In this document: positions 17,594 through 26,408 of the stretch, piece by piece
Position numbering within the stretch: position 1 is the stretch's first letter
Layout: every line of letters begins with the position of its first letter
Origin: a bacterium
GTDB lineage: Bacteria > Verrucomicrobiota > Kiritimatiellia > RFP12 > UBA1067
NCBI GenBank assembly: GCA_030537465.1
Contig: JAUNMP010000022.1
Location: forward strand, 1 to 37,914
DNA length: 37,914 nt
Reading direction: 5' to 3'
Translations under genes and position numbers: made by a program
Notes under the pieces: model-generated
Told to the model about the DNA's origin: nothing
The model's database searches: none
What the model saw: the letters and a program-made list of their open reading frames with translations, nothing else

Positions 17594-18430
17594 TCAACCG
17601 AGAAGCTCGTTGACCTTCTTCATCACCTCGAAGGCATCTGCGACGTAGAGGACGTCCGCCTTGCCCTGGGCCCAGCCACAGTTCGCGTCCAGGTTGACGG
17701 CGCGGCGCTCGTTGACGAAGCGCCAGCCGACCACATGCGGCTCCTCGCCGTGGCAGCAGGTCGAGAGGCCCTTCGCGTGGCGCGGCGTGGAACCGGTCTG
17801 GCCCACCTGGTTCATATGGCTCATGAACGAGAACGCGGCGGCGGCCTCCGGCATGTCGACGAGCGACTTGGAAGAACCGAGCGATGCGCCGGCCTTGGAA
17901 ATGAATCCCGTGATCGTGGCCGCGGCATCCTCGAGATGCGTCGCGCCATCGGCCTGCTTCTTCGTCCAACCCGCGCCCGCCACGAAGAGCAGCTTCGCGT
18001 CCGGCTTGATCGTCGACGCGCCGCCGTTGCCCGCGGCGACAACGCCATTCACCGTCGTGCGAGAGGTCTGGGCGGCGGCGGGGGCAAGTGCCTCCGGGGT
18101 GGCGCCCAGCTTCGCGCAGATCTCGCCGAAGAGCGAGGGGTCCGTCACAACGACCCACGGCTTCGCCGCACGGGTGAACGTCGTGAGGATGCGCTGCCGG
18201 TACGCCCAGCGCTGAACCGTCGCCTTGTCGCCGTCGATCACGACGTCGACGACGTTCGTGTCGATCTCCGCGCCCGCACGGAGCGCCGCGGCCGGCATCG
18301 ACCGCTTCGCACGCGAATTGCCCGGCACGAGAATCAGATCCGCGCCCGAGCCCTTGACCGCCTCGGCGAACGCGGGCACGTCCTGCGCGAACGCCCCGTT
18401 GCCTTCAACCATAAAAGCCTTGATCGTCAT
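17594..18430 (-). CDS. Divergent electron transfer flavoprotein alpha-like protein
   Basis: 278 residues from ATG 18430, which has GAGG 9 bases upstream. The protein has an ETF-alpha layout: an N-terminal nucleotide-binding half, then GSSKSLVDMPEAAAA and MNQVGQTGSTPRHAKG. The canonical SGAIQH of the FAD pocket is replaced by a Cys/His-bearing stretch (STCCHGEEPHVVG), and the end reads AVNLDANCGWAQGKADVLY where normal subunits have IIAVNSDPNAP. FAD binding may therefore be changed. It has no ferredoxin extension. It starts 10 bases after the divergent etfB-like gene. Paralogue of the canonical etfA at 13669-14913. Confidence 0.8.
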   Translation of the reverse strand: MTIKAFMVEGNGAFAQDVPAFAEAVKGSGADLILVPGNSRAKRSMPAAALRAGAEIDTNVVDVVIDGDKATVQRWAYRQRILTTFTRAAKPWVVVTDPSLFGEICAKLGATPEALAPAAAQTSRTTVNGVVAAGNGGASTIKPDAKLLFVAGAGWTKKQADGATHLEDAAATITGFISKAGASLGSSKSLVDMPEAAAAFSFMSHMNQVGQTGSTPRHAKGLSTCCHGEEPHVVGWRFVNERRAVNLDANCGWAQGKADVLYVADAFEVMKKVNELLG

Positions 18431-18440
18431 TTTCAAATCC

Positions 18441-19250
18441 TCACGCCTTGATCCAGTCCACGAGTTCCTTGGCGATGTCCTCGGCGGACATGTCCTTCTT
18501 CACCACGGTGTCGCGCTTCGCGCTCGGCACCTCGGTCTTCTCATAGGCGATGCCGCCCACGCCGACGTTCGCCACCGCAGCCTTCATGAGAGCCGGCATC
18601 ACGCCGCGCATGTTCATCATGCCCACCTGCGGATTGTTCGGCGGCTCGGGCAGATTGCCCGTCGCCCAGCCAACCGCTGCGGGGAAGCCCGCACAGGTGG
18701 ACGAGAGGTACTGTCCGCCCTCGATTCGTTCAAGCACCGTGAAGGAGTCATCATCCGCGAGCTTGAGTTCGTCGACGGCCGTAAAGGACTCGGTGATACC
18801 GAGCGTTTCGGCCACGAACTGCAGCGTCACGCCCGCATCGCGGGACGCGCTCGCGCAGCCGCCGAAGAGGAGCGTCGACGCCAGGTCGAGTCCGGGAATC
18901 GTCTTGATCGCCTTCGCGAGCTCGGCTGCCGTCTCCTTCGCATCCGTGAACCCGCCCGCCGGCGCATTCACCGCCACGAGCGTGAACGGCGCCTTCTGCG
19001 CGACCGTCATCATCAGCTGTTGCAGCTTCGCCTTCGGCCCGAGCGCGACCAGGTAGACCTTCGAACCAGTCCGCTGCTTCGCGAGGTTCGCCGCCTCATA
19101 GAGGGCGCAGGCCGCCCATGGGTCGAGCACGCTTGGAAGCATCTGCTCATTCTTCAGGCCAGGCCCCTGCGGAGTCTGAACCGGTTCAAGCGTCTGAAGC
19201 GGATCCGGCACTAGTGACCCGCACACTACGATGTTGATTGGCTTGCTCAT
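18441..19250 (-). CDS. Divergent electron transfer flavoprotein beta-like protein
   Basis: 269 residues from ATG 19250 (MSKPINIVVCGSLVPDPLQ), with AAAGGA 7-8 bases upstream. The fold is recognisable from VLDPWAACALYEAANL, VYLVALGPKAKLQQLM and the ERIEGGQYLSSTCAGFPAAVG segment. The canonical AMP-binding QAIDGDTAQVGP is replaced by CASASRDAGVTLQF, so the structural AMP site is probably lost. The ATG overlaps the stop of the octaheme cytochrome by four bases, which ties this ETF to the periplasmic dehydrogenase genes rather than to ordinary acyl-CoA dehydrogenases. Confidence 0.8.
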   Translation of the reverse strand: MSKPINIVVCGSLVPDPLQTLEPVQTPQGPGLKNEQMLPSVLDPWAACALYEAANLAKQRTGSKVYLVALGPKAKLQQLMMTVAQKAPFTLVAVNAPAGGFTDAKETAAELAKAIKTIPGLDLASTLLFGGCASASRDAGVTLQFVAETLGITESFTAVDELKLADDDSFTVLERIEGGQYLSSTCAGFPAAVGWATGNLPEPPNNPQVGMMNMRGVMPALMKAAVANVGVGGIAYEKTEVPSAKRDTVVKKDMSAEDIAKELVDWIKA

Positions 19251-20251
19251 TTTTTTCCTTTCGAAATGGATTTGGGACGATTGTGAATAGGCGACTCCAC
19301 GCCCACGGGCCAGACGCACTTCGCGTGGCACGTTCCGCACGACTTGCGGGGATCGGCACAGTGAGCGCCGTGGCACGACACACAGGAGAGCCCCGCATGG
19401 ACGCCCGTGGGCGTTCGGTCATCGGATGAACCCGCCTGCGCAAACGCATCCGCGGCATGGCACTGCTGGCAGAGGCGACGGCGAGGATCCTCCGACTGCG
19501 CGACAGGTACCCCATCCTTCATGATTTTCTGAAGCGACAGCTGCCAGGGTTCAAAGTACATCTGCTCGGGCCGCGAATAGAATGCCACGGGGCCCTGCGC
19601 GCGGAATCGCGCGGATGGGTCGTCCCCGCGCATCGGATGCCCGCGATGGCACGCCAGGCACGGCACTGCGGCGCGACGTCCCTGCTCAACCTTTCTGAAA
19701 TACCAGAAACGCGGCAATTCCTCCGCTGTCTGCACGCGTGAGAATCGGCCTTCCGCCATAACCCGCGCAAGAATCGCGTCACAATCCCCCTCCAGGAACA
19801 TCCCATGGCAACGCAGGCACTGGTCCGCCGGTTTCCACGCACGGTTGTGGTCATCGTCGAGCAGGAACTTCGCCACCGGGGACGCATGACCGCTGCGCGC
19901 CCAGTTCGCGTATTCCTCCTGATGGCACCTACCGCATGCCTCGCTCATTCGATCGACCTGCTCCTCGGACAAGGGCATGTCGAGTCGCAACCGCACGTGG
20001 TCCTTTGCCGTCACATGCTGCCAGGCTCGGCGGACATTGTCGCCGAAAGCCGCAAAGGTTCCACCATGACAGGCCTTGCAGCTCACATTGGTGTGAGCGG
20101 CGTGCGCCCAGCCTTCCTTCGCCCCGCGAATTTCATGACAGACGGAACAGGTCGAAGTCGGCGGCGCGAACTCAAACCAGGCGAGGCCACCCAGACCCGC
20201 ACAGGCGCCGAAGAGGGCGATCCCACCCAGAAGTGTCCAGAAGGTCTTCAC
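19247..20251 (-). CDS. Membrane-anchored octaheme c-type cytochrome
   Basis: 334 residues from a GTG at 20251 with GGAG 9 bases upstream. A hydrophobic segment at residues 5-26 can act as an anchor, as in NapC/NrfH. Eight CxxCH motifs begin at residues 35, 58, 106, 145, 198, 261, 290 and 305. The rest is rich in His and has no other obvious domain. It starts 4 bases after the GMC dehydrogenase stop, so it is the likely electron acceptor of that enzyme, relaying electrons from the periplasm to quinone or onward. Eight hemes exceed the four of NapC and the one to three of usual GMC-linked cytochromes. Confidence 0.92.
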   Translation of the reverse strand: MKTFWTLLGGIALFGACAGLGGLAWFEFAPPTSTCSVCHEIRGAKEGWAHAAHTNVSCKACHGGTFAAFGDNVRRAWQHVTAKDHVRLRLDMPLSEEQVDRMSEACGRCHQEEYANWARSGHASPVAKFLLDDDHNRAWKPADQCLRCHGMFLEGDCDAILARVMAEGRFSRVQTAEELPRFWYFRKVEQGRRAAVPCLACHRGHPMRGDDPSARFRAQGPVAFYSRPEQMYFEPWQLSLQKIMKDGVPVAQSEDPRRRLCQQCHAADAFAQAGSSDDRTPTGVHAGLSCVSCHGAHCADPRKSCGTCHAKCVWPVGVESPIHNRPKSISKGKK

Positions 20252-20255
20252 GGCA

Positions 20256-21911
20256 TCACACTCCAAAGTCCCTACGATGGGCGACGATGCCCTGTCCCAC
20301 ACGGAATCCAAGAGCCATAATCGTGAGCACTGGGTTCATACCACCGTTGTTGACGTGAAGTGAACCATCCGCAATGAACAGGTTCGGAAAGTCCCAGACG
20401 CGGCCCCAGCTGTCGCACACACTCTTCTTCGGATCGCGGCCCATGCGGCAGGACCCGCTCTGGTGCTGCCCACCCAGGTGCCAGCCATACGGCTTGGCGG
20501 CGTTGTTGCCCTGCTGGATCAGCTTCGCGCCGCATGCGGCGATGATATCCCGTGCGCGGTCGCTCATGAAGATGCGGGCCTTCACGTCGTTGGGGTGCTC
20601 GCGGCCCTCTGCCACGACCATCGGAAGCCCCCAGTAGTCCTTGTGCTTCGGGTCGAGACGCAGGCGATTCTCCCAGCGCGGCGTCTGCTGGTGCGGGCCG
20701 CACACGCGGATCATCTTCCGGTAGTGCGTACGGATGAAGTCCTTGTTCGCCTTGCCCCAGCGCGGTACGCCGGGGAAGTTCCCCTGAGCGAAGATGGAAG
20801 GCGAGAAGACGAAGTCGGAATGCAGGACGCCACCACAGATGAAGCCCTCGTTGTCGTGGCAGTAGTCCATGAACGCGGTCCCCGTGCCCGGCCCCGCCTC
20901 CTCGTAGATGTCGTCGTCGAGGAAACCGCGCGCGTCCACGTAGGCATGGCTCGTGATGTTGCGGCCCACGACGTCGTGGTTGTTGCCGGCTCCGTTCGGG
21001 AAGAGTTTCGATGTCGAAGTGAGCAGCAGGCGCGCCGTTGCGTTCGAACCACCCGCAAGAACGACGATCTTCGCATCGACCTCGTGGACCTGGTCATTTT
21101 CGTCCACATAGGTCACGCCATTCAGCCTGCCGGCGTCGTCCACCCGCAATTCCGTCACCATCGCCCGAATGCGCAGTTCGCAGTTGCCGCTCGCGAGCGC
21201 CACGGGAATCACCGTGTTCTGCGTACCGCACTTCGCGTCGATCGGGCAGCGATAACCCACACAGGACCGCTGGTGGATGCACGCCGGCCGACCATTGTAC
21301 GGAACCGAATTCCGGAGAAACGGCGCGTGGAACGGATGAAGGCCCATCTTCCTGCCGGCCTCCCAGACCCGCTTCGCCTCCTCGTTCAACGGGAACGGCG
21401 GCATCGGGAACGGGCGCTTGCGCGGCGCGGCGAAGGGATTGCCCTCGTTGCTGCCCGCCACGCCGATCTCGTACTCGGCCTGATCATAGTATGGTTCAAG
21501 GTCGTTATAGGTGATCGGCCAGTCCTCGATAGATGAATCGGGGATTTCGCCATAGTGGGTCTTGAGCTTGAAGTCCGTCTCGAGGAAGCGCCAGGCCATC
21601 GCTCCATAAGTTACCGTGCCGGATCCGACGCACGCCGCGTTCCAGGGCACGACCACGCCGAAACGCCCGTTATCGTGGAAATGGCTCTTGAGCGTACGGG
21701 CGCCGAAGGGCCCCGGCCCCTGCGTGAGCCACGGAGAGCGCTGGCTCGAAAGATCATCCTCACCATAGACGTCGCCCTTCGCCCACTCGCCACGTTCGAG
21801 CAGCAGAGTCTTGATACCCGCCACTGCAAGCGTCTTCGCGGCGCAGCCTCCGCCTGCACCCGCGCCGATCACAATGGCGTCGAACATCTCTCTGGAATTT
21901 GCGTTCGCCAT
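20256..21911 (-). CDS. GMC-family flavin-dependent sugar/alcohol dehydrogenase, large subunit
   Basis: 551 residues from ATG 21911. FAD-binding starts at FDAIVIGAGAGGGCAAK. Later motifs are NAACVGSGTVTYGAM, CPIDAKCGTQNTV, VVLAGGSNATARLLL and, at the C-terminus, GGQHQSGSCRMG followed by ADGSLHVNNGGMNPVLTIMAL, all typical of the gluconate/2-keto-gluconate and glucoside-3-dehydrogenase branch. It has no signal peptide of its own. In that family the small Tat-signal subunit carries the catalytic subunit across the membrane, and such a subunit is encoded 4 bases upstream. The probable role is periplasmic oxidation of a sugar or glycoside, with electrons going to the octaheme cytochrome. Confidence 0.92.
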   Translation of the reverse strand: MANANSREMFDAIVIGAGAGGGCAAKTLAVAGIKTLLLERGEWAKGDVYGEDDLSSQRSPWLTQGPGPFGARTLKSHFHDNGRFGVVVPWNAACVGSGTVTYGAMAWRFLETDFKLKTHYGEIPDSSIEDWPITYNDLEPYYDQAEYEIGVAGSNEGNPFAAPRKRPFPMPPFPLNEEAKRVWEAGRKMGLHPFHAPFLRNSVPYNGRPACIHQRSCVGYRCPIDAKCGTQNTVIPVALASGNCELRIRAMVTELRVDDAGRLNGVTYVDENDQVHEVDAKIVVLAGGSNATARLLLTSTSKLFPNGAGNNHDVVGRNITSHAYVDARGFLDDDIYEEAGPGTGTAFMDYCHDNEGFICGGVLHSDFVFSPSIFAQGNFPGVPRWGKANKDFIRTHYRKMIRVCGPHQQTPRWENRLRLDPKHKDYWGLPMVVAEGREHPNDVKARIFMSDRARDIIAACGAKLIQQGNNAAKPYGWHLGGQHQSGSCRMGRDPKKSVCDSWGRVWDFPNLFIADGSLHVNNGGMNPVLTIMALGFRVGQGIVAHRRDFGV

Positions 21912-21915
21912 GGAT

Positions 21916-22428
21916 TCAGTCCTTCTTCGCGGGGATGTCGCGTCCGGTGCAACCTGGACCTGCGATGCCCAGCATCCGATAGCTGGCGTAGCCGGCGTTG
22001 CCGCCATAGCGGGGGTTGCCGTAGTAGCCCATCTTCACATGCCGCAGGACGAGATCGAAGAACTTCGGATAGTCCTTCTCCACCTCAGCGGCGGGACGCC
22101 CCTTGATGTGGGCGAGATGGGTGCGGTAGAGATCCAGGTCTCCGGCGAAGGGCGCATTAGGTGCCAACTGCCAGTCGATGAAGCGCACCACGTTCGCATC
22201 GCGTGCGCCGGGGATACCCTTCCACCCGTTCTCCGCCGCAGGCGGATCCGAAGGGATCAGTTCGTCCGCGAACGCGGCCAGCGTCTCCGCCTCCTCGGAG
22301 GTCAATGCACGATAGGGGGCATCCGGACCTACACCCAGGTATTCGATGAGCCTCGCCCCGAAGAATCCCGAGCCCGCGCCGACCAGCGCGGTTGTACCCA
22401 GGAAGAATGTCCGTCGCGAAATGCCCAT
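21916..22428 (-). CDS. Gluconate 2-dehydrogenase subunit 3-like protein with Tat signal
   Basis: 170 residues. MGISRRTFFLGTTALVGAG is a twin-arginine signal. The body begins LTSEEAETLAAFADELIPSD and ends with MLGIAGPGCTGRD, matching the small subunit of GMC sugar dehydrogenases. It acts as chaperone and export escort of the FAD subunit. GGGAG lies 9 bases upstream of the ATG. It starts 22 bases after the gyrA stop codon with no terminator between, so at least part of its expression may come from gyrA. Confidence 0.9.
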   Translation of the reverse strand: MGISRRTFFLGTTALVGAGSGFFGARLIEYLGVGPDAPYRALTSEEAETLAAFADELIPSDPPAAENGWKGIPGARDANVVRFIDWQLAPNAPFAGDLDLYRTHLAHIKGRPAAEVEKDYPKFFDLVLRHVKMGYYGNPRYGGNAGYASYRMLGIAGPGCTGRDIPAKKD

Positions 22429-22450
22429 GGCGGTCGGCTCCCTTCAGGCC

Positions 22451-25066
22451 TCACTCCGCCGACGGCGGAGTGGGCGCGGCTTCGTCGGAGGTTGGTTCCG
22501 ACTCGACAGGCGTCTCATCTACAACGGGTGCAGCCGCTTCCTCCACAGTGGGAACCGCGGCCGCGGGCGTCTCTGGTTCGTCCGGCTCGGCGGCGACAAC
22601 GGAGACGGAGACCAGACTCGCGCCTTCCGTGAGGCGCACGAGGCGCACGCCCATGCCGCTGCGGCCGACCACCGTGATGTCGACCACGCGCTGGCGCACC
22701 ATGAGGCCATCGGAGGTGATGGAGATGATGGACTCGTCGTCGCGCACCGCGTGGGCGGCCACAACGTGGCCGTTTCGGTCCGCGCCCTTGATCGCGGTCA
22801 CGCCCATGCCGCCGCGGTGCTTCGTCTCGTAGGCACTGAACTCGGTGCGCTTGCCGTAGCCGTTCTCGGTCGCGACGAGCAGCGTCTTCGAGTCGTCCAC
22901 CACGTCGAGCGAGCAGACCGCGTCGCCCTCGCGCAGATTGATGCCGCGCACGCCGCCCGCGGCGCGGCCCATGCGGCGCACCTCGTTCGAGTTGTAACGC
23001 GTGCCGATGCCGTTCTTCGTGATCATCACCACGTCCTCGCCCGGCTTCACGAGGCGGACCTCGACGAGCGAATCGCCCTCGTCGATCGTGATCGCCTTGA
23101 TGCCGTTGCGGTTGACGTTCTTGAAGTCGCCGAGCAGGGTCTTCTTCACCGTGCCCTGCGCCGTCGCGAACATCACGTCGACGTCGCCTTCGAAGGAGCG
23201 GATCGGCAGCAGACGCAGCACCTGCTCGCCCGGCTGGAGGTTGAGGAAATTGACGAGCGGTTTGCCGAAGCTCGTGCGCGGTGCCTCGGGAATCTCGTAG
23301 GCGTCCTTGAGGAAGAGCCGTCCCGTGTTCGTGAAGAACATCAGCGAATCATGTGTCTCGGCCACGAAGACGAGGCGCAGGAAGTCCTCCTCCTTGATCT
23401 GCGCGCCCTTGATGCCGCGGCCGCCGCGGTTCTGCTCCTTGTATTCCGTGAGCGGCACGCGCTTGACGTAGCCGCGGTTCGAGAGCGTGATCACGCAGGG
23501 CTCGTCCTTGATGAGGTCCTTGATGGAGACCTCGTTCTCGTCGAAGGTGATCTCGGTGCGGCGTTTGCCGGCCTCCTTGCCCGCGAACTTCTCTCGGAGC
23601 ATCGCGAGGTCGTCCTTGATGATCTGGTAGACGCGGCCAGCGTCCGCGAGAATCGCCTGGAGATCCGCGATCGTGACGAGCAGCGCGGCCATCTCCGCCT
23701 CCAGCTTCTCCCGCTCGAGGCCGGTGAGCTGGTAGAGGCGCATGTCGAGGATCGCGTTCACCTGCACGTCGCTGAACTTGTAGGCTTCCTGCAGGCGGAC
23801 CTTCGCCTCGTCGCGGTTCTTGGACGAGCGGATGATTTTGACGACGTCGTCGAGATTCGCGATGGCGATGAGCAGTCCATCCAGGATGTGCTTGCGCGCG
23901 AGGGCCTTGTCGAGCTCGAACTTCGTGCGGCGGGTGATCACCTCGAATCGATGGTTCACGTAGCACCGGAAGAAGTCCTTCAGGTTCATGATGCGCGGGC
24001 GTCCCTGGTCGATCGCGAGCATGTTCGCGCCGAAGGTCGTCTGCAGCTCGGTGTGCTTGTAGAGCTTGTTGAGGACGATCTGCCCCACGGCGTCGCGCTT
24101 GAGCTCCACCACGACGCGGATGTCTTCGGCGGACTCGTCGCGGATGTCCGAGATGCCCTCGATGACCTTGTCCTTCACGAGCTCGGCCATGTGCTTGATC
24201 ATCTCGGTCTTGTTGACCATGTACGGAATTTCGGTGATGATGATCCGCTGACGATCGCCCTTCCACTCTTCGATGGCGGCCTTGCCGCGCACGCAGATCT
24301 GGCCGCGCCCGAGTTTGTACATCGCGCGGATGCCGTTCATGCCGCAGATCATCGCGCCCGTCGGGAAGTCGGGCCCCTTCACGAACTGCATCAGGTCGTC
24401 GACCGAGCAGTCCCGGTGGTCGATGTAGTGCGTGATGCCGTCGCAGAGCTCGCCGAGGTTGTGCGGCGGAATGTTCGTCGCCATGCCGACGGCGATGCCC
24501 TGGGAACCATTCAGCAGCAGGTTGGGAAGCTTCGCCGGCAGGACGGTCGGCTCAGTGAGCGTCTCGTCGAAGTTCGGCATCATGTCGACGGTGTTCTTCT
24601 CGAGGTCCGCGAGCATCTCCTCCGCGGCCTTCTGCATGCGCACCTCGGTGTAACGCATGGCAGCGGCGCCGTCGCCGTCGATCGACCCGAAGTTTCCATG
24701 GCCGTCCACCAGCGGCACGCGCAGCGAGAACGGCTGAGCCATGCGGACGATCGTCTCGTAGATGGAGGAGTCGCCGTGCGGGTGATATTTACCCATCACC
24801 TCGCCGACCACGCGGGCGGACTTCATGTGTTTCGAACCCGAGGTGACGTTCAGCTTGTACATGCCGAAGAGGGACCGGCGATGCACGGGCTTCAGACCGT
24901 CGCGCGCGTCGGGGAGCGCACGCCCGATGATTACCGACATGGAGTAGTCGATATAGTCACGGCTCATCTCCTCGACGATGTTCACATCCTCCATCAGTCC
25001 ACCCACGGAGGCGGCCTCGACGGCGGCGTTTTCAGCAGTTTCCTCGGTCTTCTCTTCGTCGCTCAT
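22451..25066 (-). CDS. gyrA: DNA gyrase subunit A
   Basis: 871 residues. The N-terminal breakage-reunion domain carries [20 protein letters not shown], the catalytic Tyr139 in [10 protein letters not shown] and the quinolone-determining region [17 protein letters not shown] (Ser100, Glu104 at the positions of E. coli Ser83 and Asp87). The GyrA box is QNRGGRG. Six beta-pinwheel blades follow, then an acidic Ala/Pro/Glu tail of about 45 residues. gyrB is not next to it. The Shine-Dalgarno is weak. A promoter lies at 25114-25122. Confidence 0.97.
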   Translation of the reverse strand: MSDEEKTEETAENAAVEAASVGGLMEDVNIVEEMSRDYIDYSMSVIIGRALPDARDGLKPVHRRSLFGMYKLNVTSGSKHMKSARVVGEVMGKYHPHGDSSIYETIVRMAQPFSLRVPLVDGHGNFGSIDGDGAAAMRYTEVRMQKAAEEMLADLEKNTVDMMPNFDETLTEPTVLPAKLPNLLLNGSQGIAVGMATNIPPHNLGELCDGITHYIDHRDCSVDDLMQFVKGPDFPTGAMICGMNGIRAMYKLGRGQICVRGKAAIEEWKGDRQRIIITEIPYMVNKTEMIKHMAELVKDKVIEGISDIRDESAEDIRVVVELKRDAVGQIVLNKLYKHTELQTTFGANMLAIDQGRPRIMNLKDFFRCYVNHRFEVITRRTKFELDKALARKHILDGLLIAIANLDDVVKIIRSSKNRDEAKVRLQEAYKFSDVQVNAILDMRLYQLTGLEREKLEAEMAALLVTIADLQAILADAGRVYQIIKDDLAMLREKFAGKEAGKRRTEITFDENEVSIKDLIKDEPCVITLSNRGYVKRVPLTEYKEQNRGGRGIKGAQIKEEDFLRLVFVAETHDSLMFFTNTGRLFLKDAYEIPEAPRTSFGKPLVNFLNLQPGEQVLRLLPIRSFEGDVDVMFATAQGTVKKTLLGDFKNVNRNGIKAITIDEGDSLVEVRLVKPGEDVVMITKNGIGTRYNSNEVRRMGRAAGGVRGINLREGDAVCSLDVVDDSKTLLVATENGYGKRTEFSAYETKHRGGMGVTAIKGADRNGHVVAAHAVRDDESIISITSDGLMVRQRVVDITVVGRSGMGVRLVRLTEGASLVSVSVVAAEPDEPETPAAAVPTVEEAAAPVVDETPVESEPTSDEAAPTPPSAE
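22452..22472. other. Perfect hairpin spanning the gyrA stop codon
   Basis: CACTCCGCC and GGCGGAGTG form a 9-bp stem with a 3-base loop at the end of gyrA, overlapping the stop codon. No T-run follows on either strand, so it is not a normal terminator. It could pause transcription or protect an mRNA end between gyrA and the dehydrogenase genes. Confidence 0.5.
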
Positions 25067-25113
25067 GGCAATAGGTGCAGAAAGGGTTCTTCGACAGTTT
25101 TTTACTTGGAGAT

Positions 25114-25122
25114 ATTATACCA
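25114..25122 (-). promoter_or_regulatory. Extended -10 promoter of gyrA
   Basis: The minus strand reads TGGTATAAT, with a leader of about 40 bases before the ATG at 25066. No clear -35 is seen. Confidence 0.6.
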
Positions 25123-25205
25123 ATTCCAGGCCGAAAAAACCACAGGCATACCTTTAAATTCGGTGTTGAACTTGCAACTTCCCTTCCACCGCGGACGGGA
25201 AGCAC

Positions 25206-25291
25206 CTGTTCCCCACCGGGCTCGACAGGGTGGGGATGTGCTTGGCGAGGGCAAGCCACTGGTCGTCGATCGAGGCGTCGCGGTCGAAGAT
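25206..25291 (-). pseudogene. Remnant of the giant protein's C-terminal tail (A)
   Basis: Just after the stop of the partner gene at 25303, the minus strand encodes DASIDDQWLALAKHIPTL then SSPVG, matching NASDDDVFLALAKHVPAL and SSPVG in the giant protein (about residues 1575-1597). The nucleotide match is clear between 25212-25255 and 28172-28215. There is no start codon and the similarity stops after SSPVG. Confidence 0.75.
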
Positions 25292-25302
25292 GGGTTGTTG
25301 AA

Positions 25303-26310
25303 CTATTTACCCCCCGCTGTGCGTTTCTTCGAAAATTCAAGCTGCTGTCTGTACCCGAGACGAGATTTCCGCGCCGTCTCGGCATCCTCAAGGTTCGTGT
25401 CGTTCGGCGTGGGGTTGAAGAACACCGGGCCCAGCACCATGCCGCCCTTCTCAAGATATTGCAGAGCGCCCATGATCCGCCCATAGTGCGCGGAAACCAG
25501 GTTGCCGTCATCGTCAACTTCCGTTCGGATCCGGAACACAAGATACTGGCCGGATCCAAGTTCACTGATCACGTGATTCCCCTTTGCCGTCCGCTCGAAC
25601 TCATACCGCAAGGTGCCGACATACTCCCCATTCGTATTCGCCTCATAGACGGAATCCATTTCCGAGTGGGAATCCTTGTCCATCAGATACACGCCTGCAT
25701 ACGGATTGTTGGTAAAGGAGATGTCCAGCGACTTAAAGTACCCATCGGGCCGCGGCTCCCGGACATACCTTATCATCATGTCGGCACACTTGCCGCTACC
25801 CAGAGGAGGCATCCAATCGCCGCTGACCAAATCAAATCCCGTCCATTCGCCAGATACAGGGTATTTATAACGATATCCTGCATCGGGGTCGCGCAGGCGA
25901 ATTGGGTTCTTGATCCTCTTCAGCACCACCGTCCGCGTCTCGCCGTAGGGCTGCCACTTGCCGTCGACGACAATTGGATCAGCCTTTGAACTCCAAAAGT
26001 TTATTTTCTCCTCCGTATGATAATACCCTTCCTTGGTCACGTCGACGCGAAGGAACTCGTTACACTTACCTTGCGCGGTGAATTCGCCGTTAGTGTTTGT
26101 CGCGCCGTCCACAAGGACGGAATCCTTTGAACGATTTGCCGAAAAAGCACCCCATATCTTCGCGTTGAGAACGGGAACGCCATCTTGGTCAATGATCCTG
26201 AATTTGACCTTGGCAAGCGCACCCTTTATTGAGACTTCATAGGAAATCCGCGCGTTAGCCACAAGTACGAGGGCAAAAGCCGTTACGAGCAACATTATTG
26301 CTTTTTTCAT
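25303..26310 (-). CDS. Exported partner-type protein with carboxypeptidase-regulatory-like domain, copy 2
   Basis: 335 residues. A signal peptide (AIMLLVTAFALVLVANA) is followed near residues 33-95 by a beta-sandwich resembling CarboxypepD_reg/Ig-like folds (FRIIDQDGVPVLNAKIW, TNTNGEF, VTKEGYY). Then comes a domain I do not recognise, shared with the protein at 27008-27982; both contain VDGKWQPYGETRTVVLKRI and a DMMIR/DMLIR segment. The ATG overlaps by four bases (ATGA) the stop of a remnant of the giant protein's tail, the same coupling seen for copy 1. The gene looks more AT-rich than its neighbours. It could be an immunity-like or accessory partner of the giant protein (inference). Confidence 0.8.
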   Translation of the reverse strand: MKKAIMLLVTAFALVLVANARISYEVSIKGALAKVKFRIIDQDGVPVLNAKIWGAFSANRSKDSVLVDGATNTNGEFTAQGKCNEFLRVDVTKEGYYHTEEKINFWSSKADPIVVDGKWQPYGETRTVVLKRIKNPIRLRDPDAGYRYKYPVSGEWTGFDLVSGDWMPPLGSGKCADMMIRYVREPRPDGYFKSLDISFTNNPYAGVYLMDKDSHSEMDSVYEANTNGEYVGTLRYEFERTAKGNHVISELGSGQYLVFRIRTEVDDDGNLVSAHYGRIMGALQYLEKGGMVLGPVFFNPTPNDTNLEDAETARKSRLGYRQQLEFSKKRTAGGK

Positions 26311-26390
26311 TTGAGATTCCCTTTCGTCACGAGTTGTTCGTAGAGTTTGTAAACGTAGTAGTACGCCATGTCCTTCATATCCGAATGCAA
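26307..26390 (-). pseudogene. Remnant of the giant protein's C-terminal tail (B)
   Basis: The frame reads LHSDMKDMAYYYVYKLYEQL then VTKGNLK and a stop. The intact giant ends LHSDMKDMAYFYVYKLYEQL then VTKGSLK. The DNA copy corresponds to 27979-28062. The upstream reading frame is lost. Its TGA lies in the ATGA of the following partner gene, so the giant-partner junction is preserved although the giant itself is gone. Confidence 0.85.
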
Positions 26391-26408
26391 CCCATCAGAA
26401 GTCCACCC

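Noticed and set aside
22346..25486. Plus-strand open frame of over 1000 codons
   Set aside because: Antisense shadow of gyrA with Asp/His/Val/Arg bias and no motifs; gyrA on the other strand is certain.
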